NCBI GenBank assembly: GCA_008704415.1 | Contig: VXIS01000027.1 | Location: forward strand, 124,001-188,000 | Direction of reading: 5' to 3' | Length of the DNA stretch: 64,000 nt | Source: Sphaerosporella brunnea | Lineage: Eukaryota > Ascomycota > Pezizomycetes > Pezizales > Pyronemataceae | Part shown: in pieces, positions 1 to 10,457 of the stretch | How the letters are laid out: each line of letters starts with the position of its first letter | Numbering within the stretch: the first letter of the stretch is position 1 | Made by a program: the position numbers and the translations under genes | Notes under the pieces: generated by a model | Seen by the model: only the letters and a program-made list of their open reading frames with translations | What the model was told of the DNA's origin: nothing | Database searches by the model: none

Positions 1-130
1 GGCGGCGGGGGCGGGGGCGGTGGGAGTACTACGCCGAAGTGCGCGCATCGCCGCACAGAGGCGAACTGGGTGATGGGCGCAGCATTGCAAGCATGCCATT
101 CGCTTCACGGTGTTATGATTGACGATTTCC

Positions 131-199
131 ATTTGTTTGTTTGTTGTTTGTTTGTTTGTTTGTTTGTTTGTTTGTTTGTTTGTTTGTTTGTTTGTTTAT
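131..199. repeat. TTTG tetranucleotide microsatellite
   Basis: About 16 copies of TTTG with one short unit near the start. It precedes the minisatellite and kinase-like gene. Nothing suggests it is coding. Confidence 0.95.
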
Positions 200-448
200 T
201 GCATTTACCGTTGTACGCCGCCACGTGACGAATCGAATTGTTTTTCGCGAAACATGTCTGCCGGTTTATGCATCATCAGGATGCGGCACAGCCTGATGCT
301 TGATGATGCAGCACCGGCGGACGCTTAATCGTGCTGCCAGTTGGCTGATTGCAGCGTGATGCCTGACCGCGCGCCCGCAGTTTGGATGGTGAGCCGGAGA
401 GTGAAGGAGTGCAGGAATTGTGTACGCACGACAAGGCCCCAATCTCAG

Positions 449-688
449 CCAACGTTGACCGATGCTGGCTCGATGTTTAGTCAGCCGGTTGCTGTGCCAA
501 CGTTGACTAACGCTGGCTGGACGCTTCGTCAGCCGGTTGCTGGGCCAACATTGACTAATGCTGGCTCGGCGCTTTGTCAGTCTGTTGCCGTGACAACGTT
601 GACTAATGCTGGCTCGGCGCTTTGTCAGTCTGTTGCCGTGACAACGTTGACTAATGCTGGCTCGGCGCTTTGTCAGCCAGTTGCCGTG
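449..688. repeat. 48-bp minisatellite, five copies
   Basis: Five tandem 48-bp units run head to tail, the last three nearly identical and the first two more diverged. A sixth unit breaks off after about 10 bp. Because 48 is a multiple of three, both strands stay open across the array, so the long frames here are by-products of the repeat. It lies 135 bp upstream of the likely start of the kinase-like gene, or inside its 5' end if translation starts at 359. Confidence 0.95.
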
Positions 689-823
689 CCAACGCCGACT
701 CGCGTCGACGCAAACAAACAGTCCAACCGACAACAGTCCCATCCCATCTACTCCCACCCGGACATCTACCCATCTACACGCACCAACAACTCCAAGTCCG
801 AAGCCACCTCATCGCCCCCCTCA

Positions 824-2062
824 ATGCCTGCTTGCAAACGCTCCCACGACGCGTCCGACGCCAGCCACCGGCCAAAACGCCAATGCCGCACGCAAGCCTC
901 GCGCACCGCAGCTGACTCTGAGTGCAGCGTGCAGCCGTCGCATCACCGCTACAACCTGCGCAAGCGACCGCGCGACCCGGACGCTCAGGACGAGCCGCCC
1001 TCCACGCAGCCAGCTTCTCGGCGACGGCGCACCAACCCATCACCGCCGCTTTCTCCGCCGGATTCACCGACCTCGGCCCACGCCGTCGAGAAACGTCCGT
1101 CGCGGCGCGGACGACAACCCGGTTGTCGTCCCGGTCGATGCGCAGCGAAACCGCCCACCCCGCCGGCTTCCGCGGCATCGTCCTCGCCCAGTGCTTCCGC
1201 GCCGTGCCCTCCATCGCGTCTGCACGGTCCGACGCCGGTCGGATCCCCGCGTTTTCCGGCTTCTCCTGTCGCCGAGCGATCGTCGCGAGCACCTGCGCCC
1301 CCCTCGATCAGCCTCCTGGCGCAGCCCTCACCGTTCCCAGACCTGCCGGTCCACGCTTCCTTCCGCTGCACGTTCCTCCGAGAAATCAACTCCAGCGAGA
1401 CCGCTTCGGTTCTGCTGGTGTCCCTCCCCGACGGCAGTGAGCGCATCCTCAAGCTGTTCTTCCCGCGGGCCCCCGGCCAGCACGACCCAGCCACCGCCGA
1501 ATATCTCGCCTACTGCGCCCTCATCGCGCAGGGCGTCTGTCGGCCGCCGCCGCCGCCCTGCGATGATGTGGACGTCGCCGCCGCCGCCGGAGCCACTGCA
1601 CGACGCTTCGTGCCGTTTTGCTACGGGCTGGTTTCGCTGCGCAATCTTCGCCTTCAGATGAAGCGGCACTCGCTGTGGAAGAGCCCGGTCAAGAAGACGT
1701 TGCGCGTCGCGCCGCTTTGCGGGCTACTCTTGGAGTTCCTCCCCGAATGCACCACCGTCATGGCCGACCCTGCGCGCCTCGCCAACCAGCCGGAGTTGGT
1801 GGACGACATCGTCGCTGCTTTGCGCAGCATCCACGGTGCAGGCGTGCTCCATGACGACCCGTTGCCGAGAAACATGATGTTGGACGCCGACGGCGGCGTG
1901 TGGTGGGTGGATTTCGGTAGTGCCGAGACGACCCCGTATTCAGCCATTCCTCCTGGCCATTTCGCCGGCGAAATCCTGCGGGTTCAGATGTTGCTTACGC
2001 ATGATGTCATCCCAGCGGCGCGCAACGGCACGATTCCGGAATGGGAGCTCTTTGGGCAATGA
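824..2062 (+). CDS. Protein-kinase-like protein with disordered basic N-terminus
   Basis: A single exon of 412 residues from the ATG at 824. The same frame is open from 341, with an earlier ATG at 359, but that stretch is mostly the 48-bp minisatellite, so I prefer 824. Residues 1-175 are low-complexity, rich in Pro, Ser and Arg, with basic clusters that could act as nuclear signals (RYNLRKRPRD). From about residue 176 a kinase-like fold is visible: a beta3-type lysine in RILKLF, a possible alphaC glutamate in AEYLAY, a catalytic-loop motif VLHDDPLPRN near residue 342 and the DFG motif in WWVDFGSAET near 362. No clear glycine-rich loop is seen, and the sequence ends soon after the DFG, so the C-lobe is short. 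This matches the small atypical kinase-like proteins that are abundant in fungi. Substrate and activity are unknown. Confidence 0.75.
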   Translation: MPACKRSHDASDASHRPKRQCRTQASRTAADSECSVQPSHHRYNLRKRPRDPDAQDEPPSTQPASRRRRTNPSPPLSPPDSPTSAHAVEKRPSRRGRQPGCRPGRCAAKPPTPPASAASSSPSASAPCPPSRLHGPTPVGSPRFPASPVAERSSRAPAPPSISLLAQPSPFPDLPVHASFRCTFLREINSSETASVLLVSLPDGSERILKLFFPRAPGQHDPATAEYLAYCALIAQGVCRPPPPPCDDVDVAAAAGATARRFVPFCYGLVSLRNLRLQMKRHSLWKSPVKKTLRVAPLCGLLLEFLPECTTVMADPARLANQPELVDDIVAALRSIHGAGVLHDDPLPRNMMLDADGGVWWVDFGSAETTPYSAIPPGHFAGEILRVQMLLTHDVIPAARNGTIPEWELFGQ

Positions 2063-2938
2063 GCGCGCGATGAATGACAAACGAACGTTTTGGCTTCCGC
2101 CGCGACTGCTCGGCCACCGGAAGCGCAACAGCCACCGTGGCGGCGGCGGCCGGAGGTGGATGAAACCCAACCAGCCCCCTGGCGGTGAAAAGCGAAACAC
2201 TAGGCTCCGGTGCCGGCTGGAACGGTGTGGGACGGCGTGGGTGTGGATGGTGGTGACACGTTTTTGGCTGGAGTGGGGCAATTTTACGCAGGTGACGGAC
2301 GGGTATTATCAACTTGGTGTCGGTTTGACGGTGTCGGATACAAACAAGGTCTCGGGTTATCGATGGGAAACAGGATATATGTTGTCGACGTATTTTTTTG
2401 AGCGTGGGACAAGACGGATGGATGGGATATTGTAGTTGCGGACAGAGGATGTGTGTGAGCTTGGGTCAGTTGGGGATATGGTGCTTGGTTAACAGGGAAT
2501 ATCGAGGAGCGGGCGGGGTCGGCGTCAGCGGGGGGGGGGGGGGAGGGCATTGTTAGCTAGCTTGCAATTGACGTGTGGTAAACGAGCTCATACATTCTAG
2601 AGTGATTATATAGAGCGGTTGTTGTGGCGTTTTACGGTGGCCTTCCACGGCGGCGGGTTTTTTTTTTCACGACCCCAACACACGCCCATCTGACTTGGTA
2701 ACGCCAAGCCGATACGCGCGCCCCCCATATTGGACGTAAGCCCCTATCGCGAGAAAACATTTTGCCTCACGAAACGGGCGCCCCCCGCGCGACGCGTCGT
2801 CGCAACCACAGGGCCCCCAGGACGAAAAGAACTGGTGCTTGAAAACACCTGAGGCGGAAAAACGAGCTTGCTTGCGAGCAGTTTTCCACAGTCTCCCCAG
2901 CGGCGCGGGGGCTTGCCTGCCGGTCAGACGCTCAACCA
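2063..2938. other. Gene-free spacer
   Basis: No convincing ORF is seen. It contains a run of about 14 G near 2530 and scattered GGTGGCGTTTTACGG-like words that recur near 8.8 kb. Confidence 0.5.
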
Positions 2939-3815
2939 GTGTGTTGCTGGCGTGTTTTCAAGTACCGGTACAGGGCCCACAAGCTTGTCTTCCTTATCTG
3001 GTGCGCTGAAAAGCCAATTCTTGTCTTCTGGGGATCTAGTTCCCAGAATCTACCTTGTAGGAGGTGGAAAAGAAAGCGGCCGATCAGCATAAGCAATCAG
3101 GGGGGAAAGACAAAACCCGGAAATAAGCGCAAGCGACGTGACCCCTGCGATCCTGCGCACACTCACTGTGCCAGACATGGACACACCTTTATGTGTTCAT
3201 CTCTTGAAGACCTGACAGACCCCATCGAGACGCCACCGCTGGTGGTCACCGCAGCACCAGGCATTGCCGCTACGACGGAAATGTCTGACGATGGGCCTAC
3301 CAACGCCCGGAACCCAGACAATGACATGATGATGATACAGGCAGAGCTCCAGAACGCCTCCCACTGGTCAGAATACGTACCAACCCCACGTGCCGACACT
3401 CAGGGGACCGACGCCGCACAAGTTGCGACGCCAACCACACCAAAATCTTGTACCCTAGGGCGCAGCTGTTACGATACAATCATCTATAAAGGCCTACCAC
3501 ACGACGCGCATTGGATGTACCTGCTGAGGGAAATCCTGGATATGATAGCTGCCGAGGACTACGGTTGGACAAACAACGATCTTCAAGCGAACGCAGCAAT
3601 GTGAGAGATCGATAACTCTGTTTTTGAAGGTTGCAGCAGCCAAGGATGCGACACCTGCTTCAGTGGTAGCAGCAGCGACGGATGCGGTGATGTACCTCAA
3701 GGATGGAAATGGAAAAGATGGCAGTTGCTGGTACTGCGGAGTGATCGGCCACATGAAACGGAAGTGTGCGAAAAAAAAAAGGCGGACCGAAAGAGGCATT
3801 ATGAGTCTGATTTAA
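2939..3815 (+). pseudogene. Ty1/copia Gag relic
   Basis: The frame at 2939-3604 ends in GLPHDAHWMYLLREILDMI, which lines up with the matching stretch of the better preserved Gag relic near 12.1 kb (GLPDGTHWSPLRTEIPDMI). After a frame change, a CCHC zinc knuckle, CWYCGVIGHMKRKC (C-x2-C-x4-H-x4-C), follows near 3725-3766 with a lysine-rich tail. The order (UBN2-like Gag segment, then knuckle) is that of copia Gag. Frameshifts and stops between the two parts make it non-functional. No LTR or Pol is joined to it. It is followed directly by the heptad-repeat stretch. Confidence 0.65.
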
Positions 3816-3944
3816 GCATCGATTCTGTGCGATTGACAGCGGAATGTCATCCACGCGCTGCTAGTCCCCCCATCCCGATGTCGGCTTTCATAGATCACAG
3901 CGATGCCGAAACAGACAAATTAATAGCTAAAAATTTCGTCAGGG

Positions 3945-4965
3945 AGAGACCTGCTCAGTCTGACGAAAGGGCTGCTGTCACCGAAGAGAAAGCCAGTTTG
4001 GCCAAAGTAAGAGCTGCTTTCGCAAATGAGAGAGCGATATTTGCGGAAGAGAGGCCGGCTGTCGCCGAAGAGAGACCACGATTTTTCGAAGGAAAGTCCA
4101 GGCCTGCTCACGTCCAATATGCGAAACTTGAACAGATTGTCGTGGCTTCGATTGTGGCTGCTTTCGCTGTAGCGATGGCTGGAGAAGGAGCCGAATTCAC
4201 TGAGCAGAAAGTAGCTGTCACCAGACCAGAAGCTGAATTCGCCGAGGAGCCGAATACAAGTGGCAGAAAAGGCGACAAAATCAGTCGAAAGGGGTACAGA
4301 GGTGGAGAGTCCTAACTTCACCGACAAGCATAATCGTTTTGCGAAAGAATGGACGCCGAAGCAAATATTGTCCTGCCGAAAACATAACAGAGAGGACAGC
4401 TGCTGTTGCCGAAGATGGAGCTTTTTTCTACGCAGAGCAGGAGACAGCTTCCTTTGCCGATTTCGCCGTCAAGAGTGCGTATTAGGTCGAAGGAAGAGTC
4501 CAGGCCGGAAGTCATTTCACCTACAAGAAAGCTAGTTTGGCCGAAGTGAGAGCACATGAGAGAGCTGCCTTTGTGGAAAAGATCGCTGGTTATAAGATGC
4601 GGACCGAGTGAGACAAAGCGGCGATCAGAGCGCAGTCTTCGCCGAAGTGGGAAGAGTGGGGGAGAGCTTGCTTCGCTGAAGAGGGGGAGCACAAGAAACC
4701 CTACTTCGCCGAAGAAAGGGAGCCGAGGAAAAGCTCCTTTTACTGGGGAGAGAAAGCAAGAGAAAGCCGCTTTAGCCGACAACAAAGCTAGCTTTGCCGA
4801 CCCGAAACCTATTTCCGCTAGAGAAAGAGTCAACCCGACCTGGTTCTGCCGACAACAGGGTTTGTTTCCGTGAAGATGGAAAGACTCCCAAAGAGCGAGA
4901 AAGCTGCTTTTGCCTAAGTAACAGTCAGTTTTGGTCGAGAAAAAGGTGCTTTTGCCGAAGAAGCG
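3945..4965 (+). repeat. Degenerate 21-bp repeats encoding alanine-rich heptads
   Basis: From about 3945 one frame reads as successive heptads of the pattern E-R/K-A-A-F/V-A-E, for example ERAAVTE, EKASLAK, VRAAFAN, ERAIFAE, ERPAVAE. The register is lost and regained in other frames up to about 4965 (EKAALAD, NKASFAD near 4770), with TTTGCCGAAG and GAGAAAGC words scattered throughout. The stretch therefore looks like an old 21-bp tandem array, once a coiled-coil coding region, broken by indels and stops. What protein it belonged to is not clear. It follows a copia Gag relic in the same orientation. Confidence 0.7.
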
Positions 4966-4990
4966 GTGGCTATGATCAAAGCCGCTCCTG

Positions 4991-5587
4991 GTGCAAATGG
5001 AAAAGAGCGCGTGGGTTGAGTTTGATCCCTGTACTTCCGGAGGCACCATGGCAAGTTTGTTGGACTTTGCCAACGATGATACAGTAGAAGTAGAAGGACT
5101 TTATAGTCATAATTTACGTCCTACGATAGCTGAGCGCAATGTGATGCCCACACCCGGTGGCGGTCTTGAAGTTGACAAGAAAAATAGTCTGAGCTCAGAT
5201 AGTGGGAGCCATCATACATATGGTAATTGGTGTGTGAAATGTGGTTCTTGGGGTGAGAGTAAGTATCAGGACAACCATGACGCAATGGGTGGGAGCAATC
5301 TGCAAAGGAATCCGACATCTTCGACCCAACAAGCCACCAAGAGATTGAATATGACTATTCATCGTAACGTGTTGACAAAGCCGTTGGGATCCGTCATACA
5401 CGAGTTCTTTGTGGAGGTCTGCCAGGTCCAACAGATTGGAAAGAATTCAGGACATTCCGTTCATGCTCGGATAGGGGAAGTGTTGAGATATGGGGTGTGC
5501 GTCACTCCATACTCTATATACCATCCGAATATGGACTGCAATACTCGGGTTAGATATCGATGTATTTACATTAAGCTTTGGAGCTAG
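4991..5587 (+). CDS. Hypothetical ORF after the heptad stretch
   Basis: An open frame of up to 198 codons starts within the end of the heptad stretch. I recognise no domain. A CVKCGSWGE pair of cysteines is the only motif-like feature. Composition is ordinary and there is no visible intron. It could be a further decayed part of the copia relic upstream or a chance frame. Confidence 0.25.
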   Translation: MQMEKSAWVEFDPCTSGGTMASLLDFANDDTVEVEGLYSHNLRPTIAERNVMPTPGGGLEVDKKNSLSSDSGSHHTYGNWCVKCGSWGESKYQDNHDAMGGSNLQRNPTSSTQQATKRLNMTIHRNVLTKPLGSVIHEFFVEVCQVQQIGKNSGHSVHARIGEVLRYGVCVTPYSIYHPNMDCNTRVRYRCIYIKLWS

Positions 5588-5693
5588 CGCCCACTGCGGC
5601 ACGTTAAGTGCAGTAAGAGCGTGCTCAGCCCCGTACCTTGAATTCATCACTTCTACTGACGTTCTCAGTGCCCACTGCATGATCTTCAGCAAC

Positions 5694-5722
5694 GGCTATA
5701 GACAGCCACTCCGTCTATAGCC
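5694..5722. other. Perfect 10-bp hairpin
   Basis: GGCTATAGAC and GTCTATAGCC are perfect inverted copies separated by nine bases. It sits in gene-free DNA, with no T-run beside it. Confidence 0.7.
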
Positions 5723-6111
5723 TCAACAACCCCTAGCACGGCTAGTCCCAGGTAAAACGATATCTAGTTCAACGTAGTGTGGTACGAGATAACATGGCCA
5801 CATCTCGACGCGTTCAACACGGAAAAGCACTGCATAACGCCGAATGGAGGCAGCGCATTTGATTGACGTAGGCCCGCCACGTCCAGCAGACAGATCAGTG
5901 TGGAAGACATAGTCCTGTAGCTCGTGGAGACCCGCAAGCATAGCGATAGTAGGCATATATTGAGCGCTATGAGCGCCCCAACGGCAGCAGCATGAGGAGT
6001 GGACTAGCAAGTGGGGTGTGAGTGGAGTACGTGAGTAGGTACAAAAATACAACAATGAGTGCTGCTCTGTGATGTAGGCGCGAATGCTTCACCGTCTCCT
6101 GCCAACCATTA

Positions 6112-6240
6112 CACTCAATGCAATGAGCTCAAGCTTACACATATAGAGATAGATGACGCTCATTCTCCCGCAGTATTGAAAATTCCGACCACTCATGGAT
6201 GGTTGTCATTTTGGGATGGCTCCGCAAGGTATCCTTTCCC
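6112..6240 (+). repeat. Dispersed repeat R2, copy 1
   Basis: One of five copies of a short dispersed sequence. Its core runs from ATGAGCTCAAACTTACA through TATTCAAATCTATCCCCCCA to GGATGGTTGTCA. Other copies are at 13.56, 13.72, 27.80 and 51.97 kb. This copy is the most diverged. No coding capacity is seen. Confidence 0.6.
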
Positions 6241-6546
6241 CGAATCACAATTTGCAGCTAACCTTAACTCTTAATGAATTGAGCTCAAACTTACCCATGT
6301 ATTTCAATAAAGGACTAGTGATGGACACGATTCGGGCCGACCTAAGCCGCAGGGTAGGCTCGAGCCAGCTCGTCAAATTTTCTTGCTTGGCTTCTGAGCC
6401 CGGACTGAGCTGGAGTGGGCCCGAGCCAGGCACGATCCGTACCACAGTTCCGAGAACAAATAGACCGAACGGTAAGTGTTTGGGTGAAATCTACATTGAA
6501 TCAATCTGTGAAGATCAATCCGAAAGGTCCGATAGCCCTGACGTGT

Positions 6547-7189
6547 TCAGGACAGCGTCAACGCCGGAATCTGCACCCTCCAAGGCATCATGATAGCTAT
6601 CACCCTCATATACCCACTTTCTCCAGCTGCTACCTGTTTATCATCAAGGTCGTCATAACCCCACTTTTCCCACGGTTTGACTTCGGTTTGCTTTACCAGG
6701 CGCTCAAGCTGCAATAACTGGCAACAGCGTACAAGTTCCAGCCGCTTTTTCTTCTCCTTCTGCTTTCCTGCCTTGGACATTCTCCGCCTTCGCTTGCGTG
6801 ATCCTGCCTGCTCCTCCTCAGAATCTGACTCAGTATCAGCTTCGGTGCCAGAAGGTGCCAGACTTGAAGCCTTCCATCGCGTCCACTGCGTCCGCAGCAG
6901 ATCAGCTCTTTCCTGCAATTTGGTCTCTGAAAACGATCCTTCGCTTGCAGAAAAATGCAGTGTAAGGTGAGCTCCGCGGCTCACTGAGTGTATGGGCTCC
7001 GGCAGCACCTTGGAAAGTCTCCGAGTCACAGGTATTGAAGCGAGTTGCACAAGGTTTTACTCTTGGTTTTACCCATTGTCCGCTTAACGTCTTGTGGAAC
7101 GCCTGCATAACCTCATCTTCTTCAGCGGGAGGAGCATTGATTTGATCATCGTAGCCGGAGCGACTGCTAGGGACCGTCGACATGGTCAT
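6547..7189 (-). CDS. Two-exon gene, charged nuclear-looking protein
   Basis: Exon 1 is 7189-7073 and exon 2 is 7008-6547. The intron (7072-7009, 64 nt) has a GTAAAA donor, a TGTGAC branch-like site and a CCAAG acceptor, and splices in phase 0. The product is 192 residues. Residues 1-39 hold SRSGYDDQINAPPAEEDEV. The middle has an acidic/serine stretch (TESDSEEEQ) followed by a strongly basic bipartite-type signal (SRKRRRRMSKAGKQKEKKKR). The C-terminal part contains VKPWEKWGYDDLDD. No known domain is recognised. The acidic plus basic layout suggests a nuclear protein, which is inference. Coding-like segments upstream (7186-7564) may be further 5' exons. A decayed relative of the exon 1 region lies at 63.5-63.7 kb. 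Confidence 0.5.
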
Positions 7190-7564
7190 AGGCGGATCGA
7201 GCGGTCTCTGGCCGGAGGCTTGAGCTTTTGCCTCGAGCTGGCTCGGCTCCTGTCCATCACCAACATTGTTGCCCTCGTCACTCTTTCCTTCCTGGCCTGC
7301 GTAAGTTCAACAATGTTGTGAGTGTGTTCACGCCACAAATCCTCAGTTGAGTTGATTCTCTGCACAAGCCTCCAAATGCAATTTACTCTCCCTTCTCCGC
7401 AGCCACCATATCTTACCATTGCGTGCATCCAAGACTACACGTTCCTGAATGGTAAGCAGCATTGATCTTGTTCTCGCATCGTCTGGTATACACTGACTGT
7501 TAATAACAATACCAGAAGGGACCAATTTTCCGTATACCTTTGAAGATACGACCACACCACTCAC
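7186..7564 (-). other. Coding-like segments, possible 5' exons
   Basis: Two overlapping minus-strand frames look coding: MSGVVVSSKVYGKLVPSGIV (from 7564) and ELTQARKERVTRATMLVMDR (around 7270). A GTAAGA donor near 7410 and a GTGCAG acceptor are present, but I could not find splicing that joins both frames cleanly to the two-exon gene downstream. The LVMD-SRA words recur at 63.68 kb. Confidence 0.3.
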
Positions 7565-7655
7565 ACGGCTCAGCCCTGGGTGGGGCCCAAGTCAAGACTC
7601 AGTTTCACGGACGTCGCTTCCCAATAAAGCGGTAGAAGTCTGAGAATTGCTATGC

Positions 7656-8457
7656 TCAGGTCAGCTGGCAGCCAGCAAAGGTAGTCACGCCGCAGAAATC
7701 AGGCCGGTGTGGATGACGGGATAGGGTGTGAAGGTTGGCGGGCTGCCATAGCATCAAAGGCAGGGGCATTTTGGTTACTGTTAGCGGAAGAACGTTTGGA
7801 CGACGAGAATTTGTGAAGAAACGTCTTGCACTCAGCGGCCGAAATGACGCCTGAGGCGAGTGAGTTGTGGGGTATTGCCACATCTAGGTCCCTGGAAGAA
7901 AACAACGTTCCGCGTTCAACAGAAATCTATAAGTGACGCCAAGATCAAACAAACGGACGAACGGCAACCAAAAAAAAAAAATTATTATTAAGAGGTAAGT
8001 AGTTGGGGTTGGGCAGTGGGTGGTGAGTAGGAGAACCACCCAATGGGCAGCTGCTTCCGAAAACAGCGCCATTGGGAGTGAGGTTCCACTCGATGTCCAG
8101 GTCTCAATAACCGGACATATCAACGTGAATAGACGCTATTTTTTCTAGAACCGGCGTTGTTTTCCTGAACCGCCGACGCCGGTTCCGGAGTGGCTGTGAC
8201 TCCGGCCTGCTGGTTGCCAGTTGCCAGTTGAGAGAGGCAAACCCGGTCGCAATTACTGGTTTCGTCCCTCAGCTTGGCGACCTTGCGAGGATTGGCATCT
8301 TCCGGACTCGGGATAGTGTTTGCAACGATCTGTACATACAGCTCAAGCGTTGGTTGTAGCAGATGGATGTGAGACAGTGGCAAAAATGGGAATATGAGGG
8401 GGGGAGAAAGAACCAGCGCCGACTGGTGAAACTACAGAGACCGCTCAGAGGGACCAT
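7656..8457 (-). CDS. Possible multi-exon hypothetical gene
   Basis: Two minus-strand frames have coding-like composition: 8383-8120 (begins MPLSHIHLLQPTLELYVQ) and 7905-7656 (MFSSRDLDVAIPHNSLASG, ending in a serine/proline tail). An AT-rich stretch near 7970 separates them, so if this is one gene it needs at least one intron, which I could not place. No domain is recognised. Confidence 0.25.
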
Positions 8458-8767
8458 GATGCAGCGGAGGGTGTTGAATCGGAGTTCGAAGCTGCGCTGA
8501 ACTCCTCACCGGGCCTCTCAGTCTTATCTGACTGATCACCGGACTTTATACTCTCATAGATAATTTTCATTGCCCTGCAACAGCTCCCGCATGCGTCAAA
8601 ATGTGATTTATATGCCGGACCTCGAGTTCATGTTGCCGCGGCTCAGGCTTACGTGTGGAGCGTGAAAGTTTCACGAGTGGACTCGCGTCTACCCTGAGCT
8701 CGACCCGACTCCGCTCGTGCGCAACACAAGTCGCAACCGTATCTATCCCTATAATTGGCAAAGGTGT

Positions 8768-8835
8768 GGCGATTCCCGGTGGCGTTTTACGGTAGCGTTT
8801 TATGGTGGCGTTTCCCGGTGGCGTTTTCCCGTGGC
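8768..8835. repeat. Short GGTGGCGTTT tandem repeat
   Basis: Four to five imperfect copies of a roughly 15-bp unit, GGTGGCGTTTYCCG. Similar words occur at 2.62 kb and inside the copia LTR at 45.6 kb, so it may be a remnant of LTR U3 sequence. Confidence 0.55.
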
Positions 8836-9372
8836 TCAACCCAAAGTTTCCAACCGTCAGATTTGGAGCGAAGCGACTGCGCGGCTCTATCATTCTGTAG
8901 CGGAGCCGTGGAGGAGCTTTAGCGATGACACTGAATGAAAGCAACTGCGCCGTGTTTCACACACATACGCCCTGACTGCGACGAACATATGACTTTGCAT
9001 TCAGTGGCGCTGTACTGATGACTGAACACCGTGTGTTCACCACACGGATGTTCACTCGTTCTTATATAGAGCCTCTACTGCAGCTAGCAATAAAAATCAC
9101 CGTGATCAGAGTCTGGACCTATGTGGTTTCAGAAATTGATGGTCCGTTGGCCCATTGCTGCTCTCACGAATCCGGTATCACAACCATAAAAATCAGGAAT
9201 TTGAATCCAACTGTAAAAAAGACAACGCGCATATGTTCAGAAATACAGACGGAAACCCTCAGCACACGCAGGACACACTGAGCGTTTTTCCAGCAAGAAA
9301 GCCCAAACACACGCTCGGCACAGTCGCCTTCGAAACCGCCACTCTTTTCGAACCAATTTTTCGCCTTTCCCT

Positions 9373-10196
9373 TCATGGCCGATACGTTCCACCGACGCAC
9401 AATTGTAGTTTCCGAAACCGCCACTCATTTCCTTCGCGGAATGTATGTTGGCCGGGCCGCGGTGCGGCGTAGCGGGAGGAGCCTGGGCATTGTGATGAAC
9501 ATGACCAGGAACCTGGGGCGGCGGGAGGACACATTGAATGGCATGACCAACTCCTGGGCCGACGAGAGGAGGCGGGGCATTGTGATGCACAGGACCAGGA
9601 ACTGCGACCAACTGGGGGCGGCGGGACGGCATGTTGAACGGCACGAACACCAGCTGGGGCGACGGGCTGCTTATCAAGTTCCCAATTGTCGTGGTTCCCG
9701 TGTTTTTCGAGTTCATAGTGACGCGTGCGGGCCTGGCGCGCCAAGGCACCAGGCTCCGTCTTCCACATGCCGAGAATTACTCTACAGTTGTTGGTGCAGA
9801 GGTGCACGGCTTTGCCGTTCTCGTATTGCACGAGAACGTACTTCTTTTCTCGATGGCAGAAGTAGTTATGGTGTGTCTATCGGCAGTGAGCTTTCAAAAA
9901 CACTTTTCAAGTGTGCGTGGGGAGCTTACTCCGAGCATGTGCCTGGCCATATTAGCCATTGGCAAGCGCATCCCGCACCAGTCGTAGTCGCAGGTTCCAT
10001 CCATTCTGATGAGGTTTGGGTTGGTGTCGTGTTGGTCGCGTGCGGATGTTGTGCTTGACGCGTTTTTCCGGCAGACGATGCAATTCCGACCTTGTCCTTG
10101 CCTCGTTTCCTCGGGCCGAGGTATGCACAGGGAATGGAGGATTCGCCTCCTTTTATAATATAACGAGTAGACACCCATATGGCGACCACACGGCAA
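9373..10196 (-). CDS. Two-exon zinc-finger-like protein with repeat-rich tail
   Basis: Exon 1 (10196-9930) and exon 2 (9876-9373) are joined by a 53-nt intron with a GTAAGC donor, a GCTCACT branch-like site and a GATAG acceptor, in phase 0. The join brings together cysteine and histidine residues: NCIVCRK, CDYDWCGMRLPMANMARHML, then HHNYFCHREKK and LCTNNC. This looks like one or two zinc-binding modules split by the intron, of no family I can name. The start at 10196 is uncertain, because a TATA-like box at 10150-10169 would put transcription downstream of it. The C-terminal 90 residues are encoded by a 48-51-bp DNA repeat (SSWSCASQCP, SWSCHSMCPP, SWSCSSQCPG), and a second frame across it is also open, so a frameshift within the repeat is possible. 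Confidence 0.5.
10150..10169 (-). promoter_or_regulatory. TATA-like box
   Basis: On the minus strand the sequence reads TTATATTATAAAAGG, a good TATA element, about 60 bases before the zinc-finger coding segment. Confidence 0.35.
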
Positions 10197-10457
10197 CCGA
10201 TTATGACTACAGCGTCACTCAATTTAATTCGTCAGGAGAATAGTTCAATGCTAGCGTAAGGAGGGCGGACATGCGCCCTCACTCTGCCAGCTCCCGCCCT
10301 CGATAACCCATCATTCAACTCCGCACCTCCCCTTGCAACCAGGCGACAAACAAAACAAAAGAAATGCAGAAGAAGATTAATCAAAAATTCCACGCGCTTA
10401 GGCCACCAAGGCGAGAGCGGCAAAAACCTTCGGCCCCCAGCTGTGTAGGGAGCGTCG

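Noticed and set aside
266..757. Long minus-strand frame with repeats such as RRASISQRCHGNRLTK
   Set aside because: It is the antisense reading of the 48-bp minisatellite; open frames are a by-product of the repeat length.
4318..5073. 251-codon minus-strand frame over the heptad stretch
   Set aside because: The plus-strand heptads explain the periodicity; the antisense frame has no motif.
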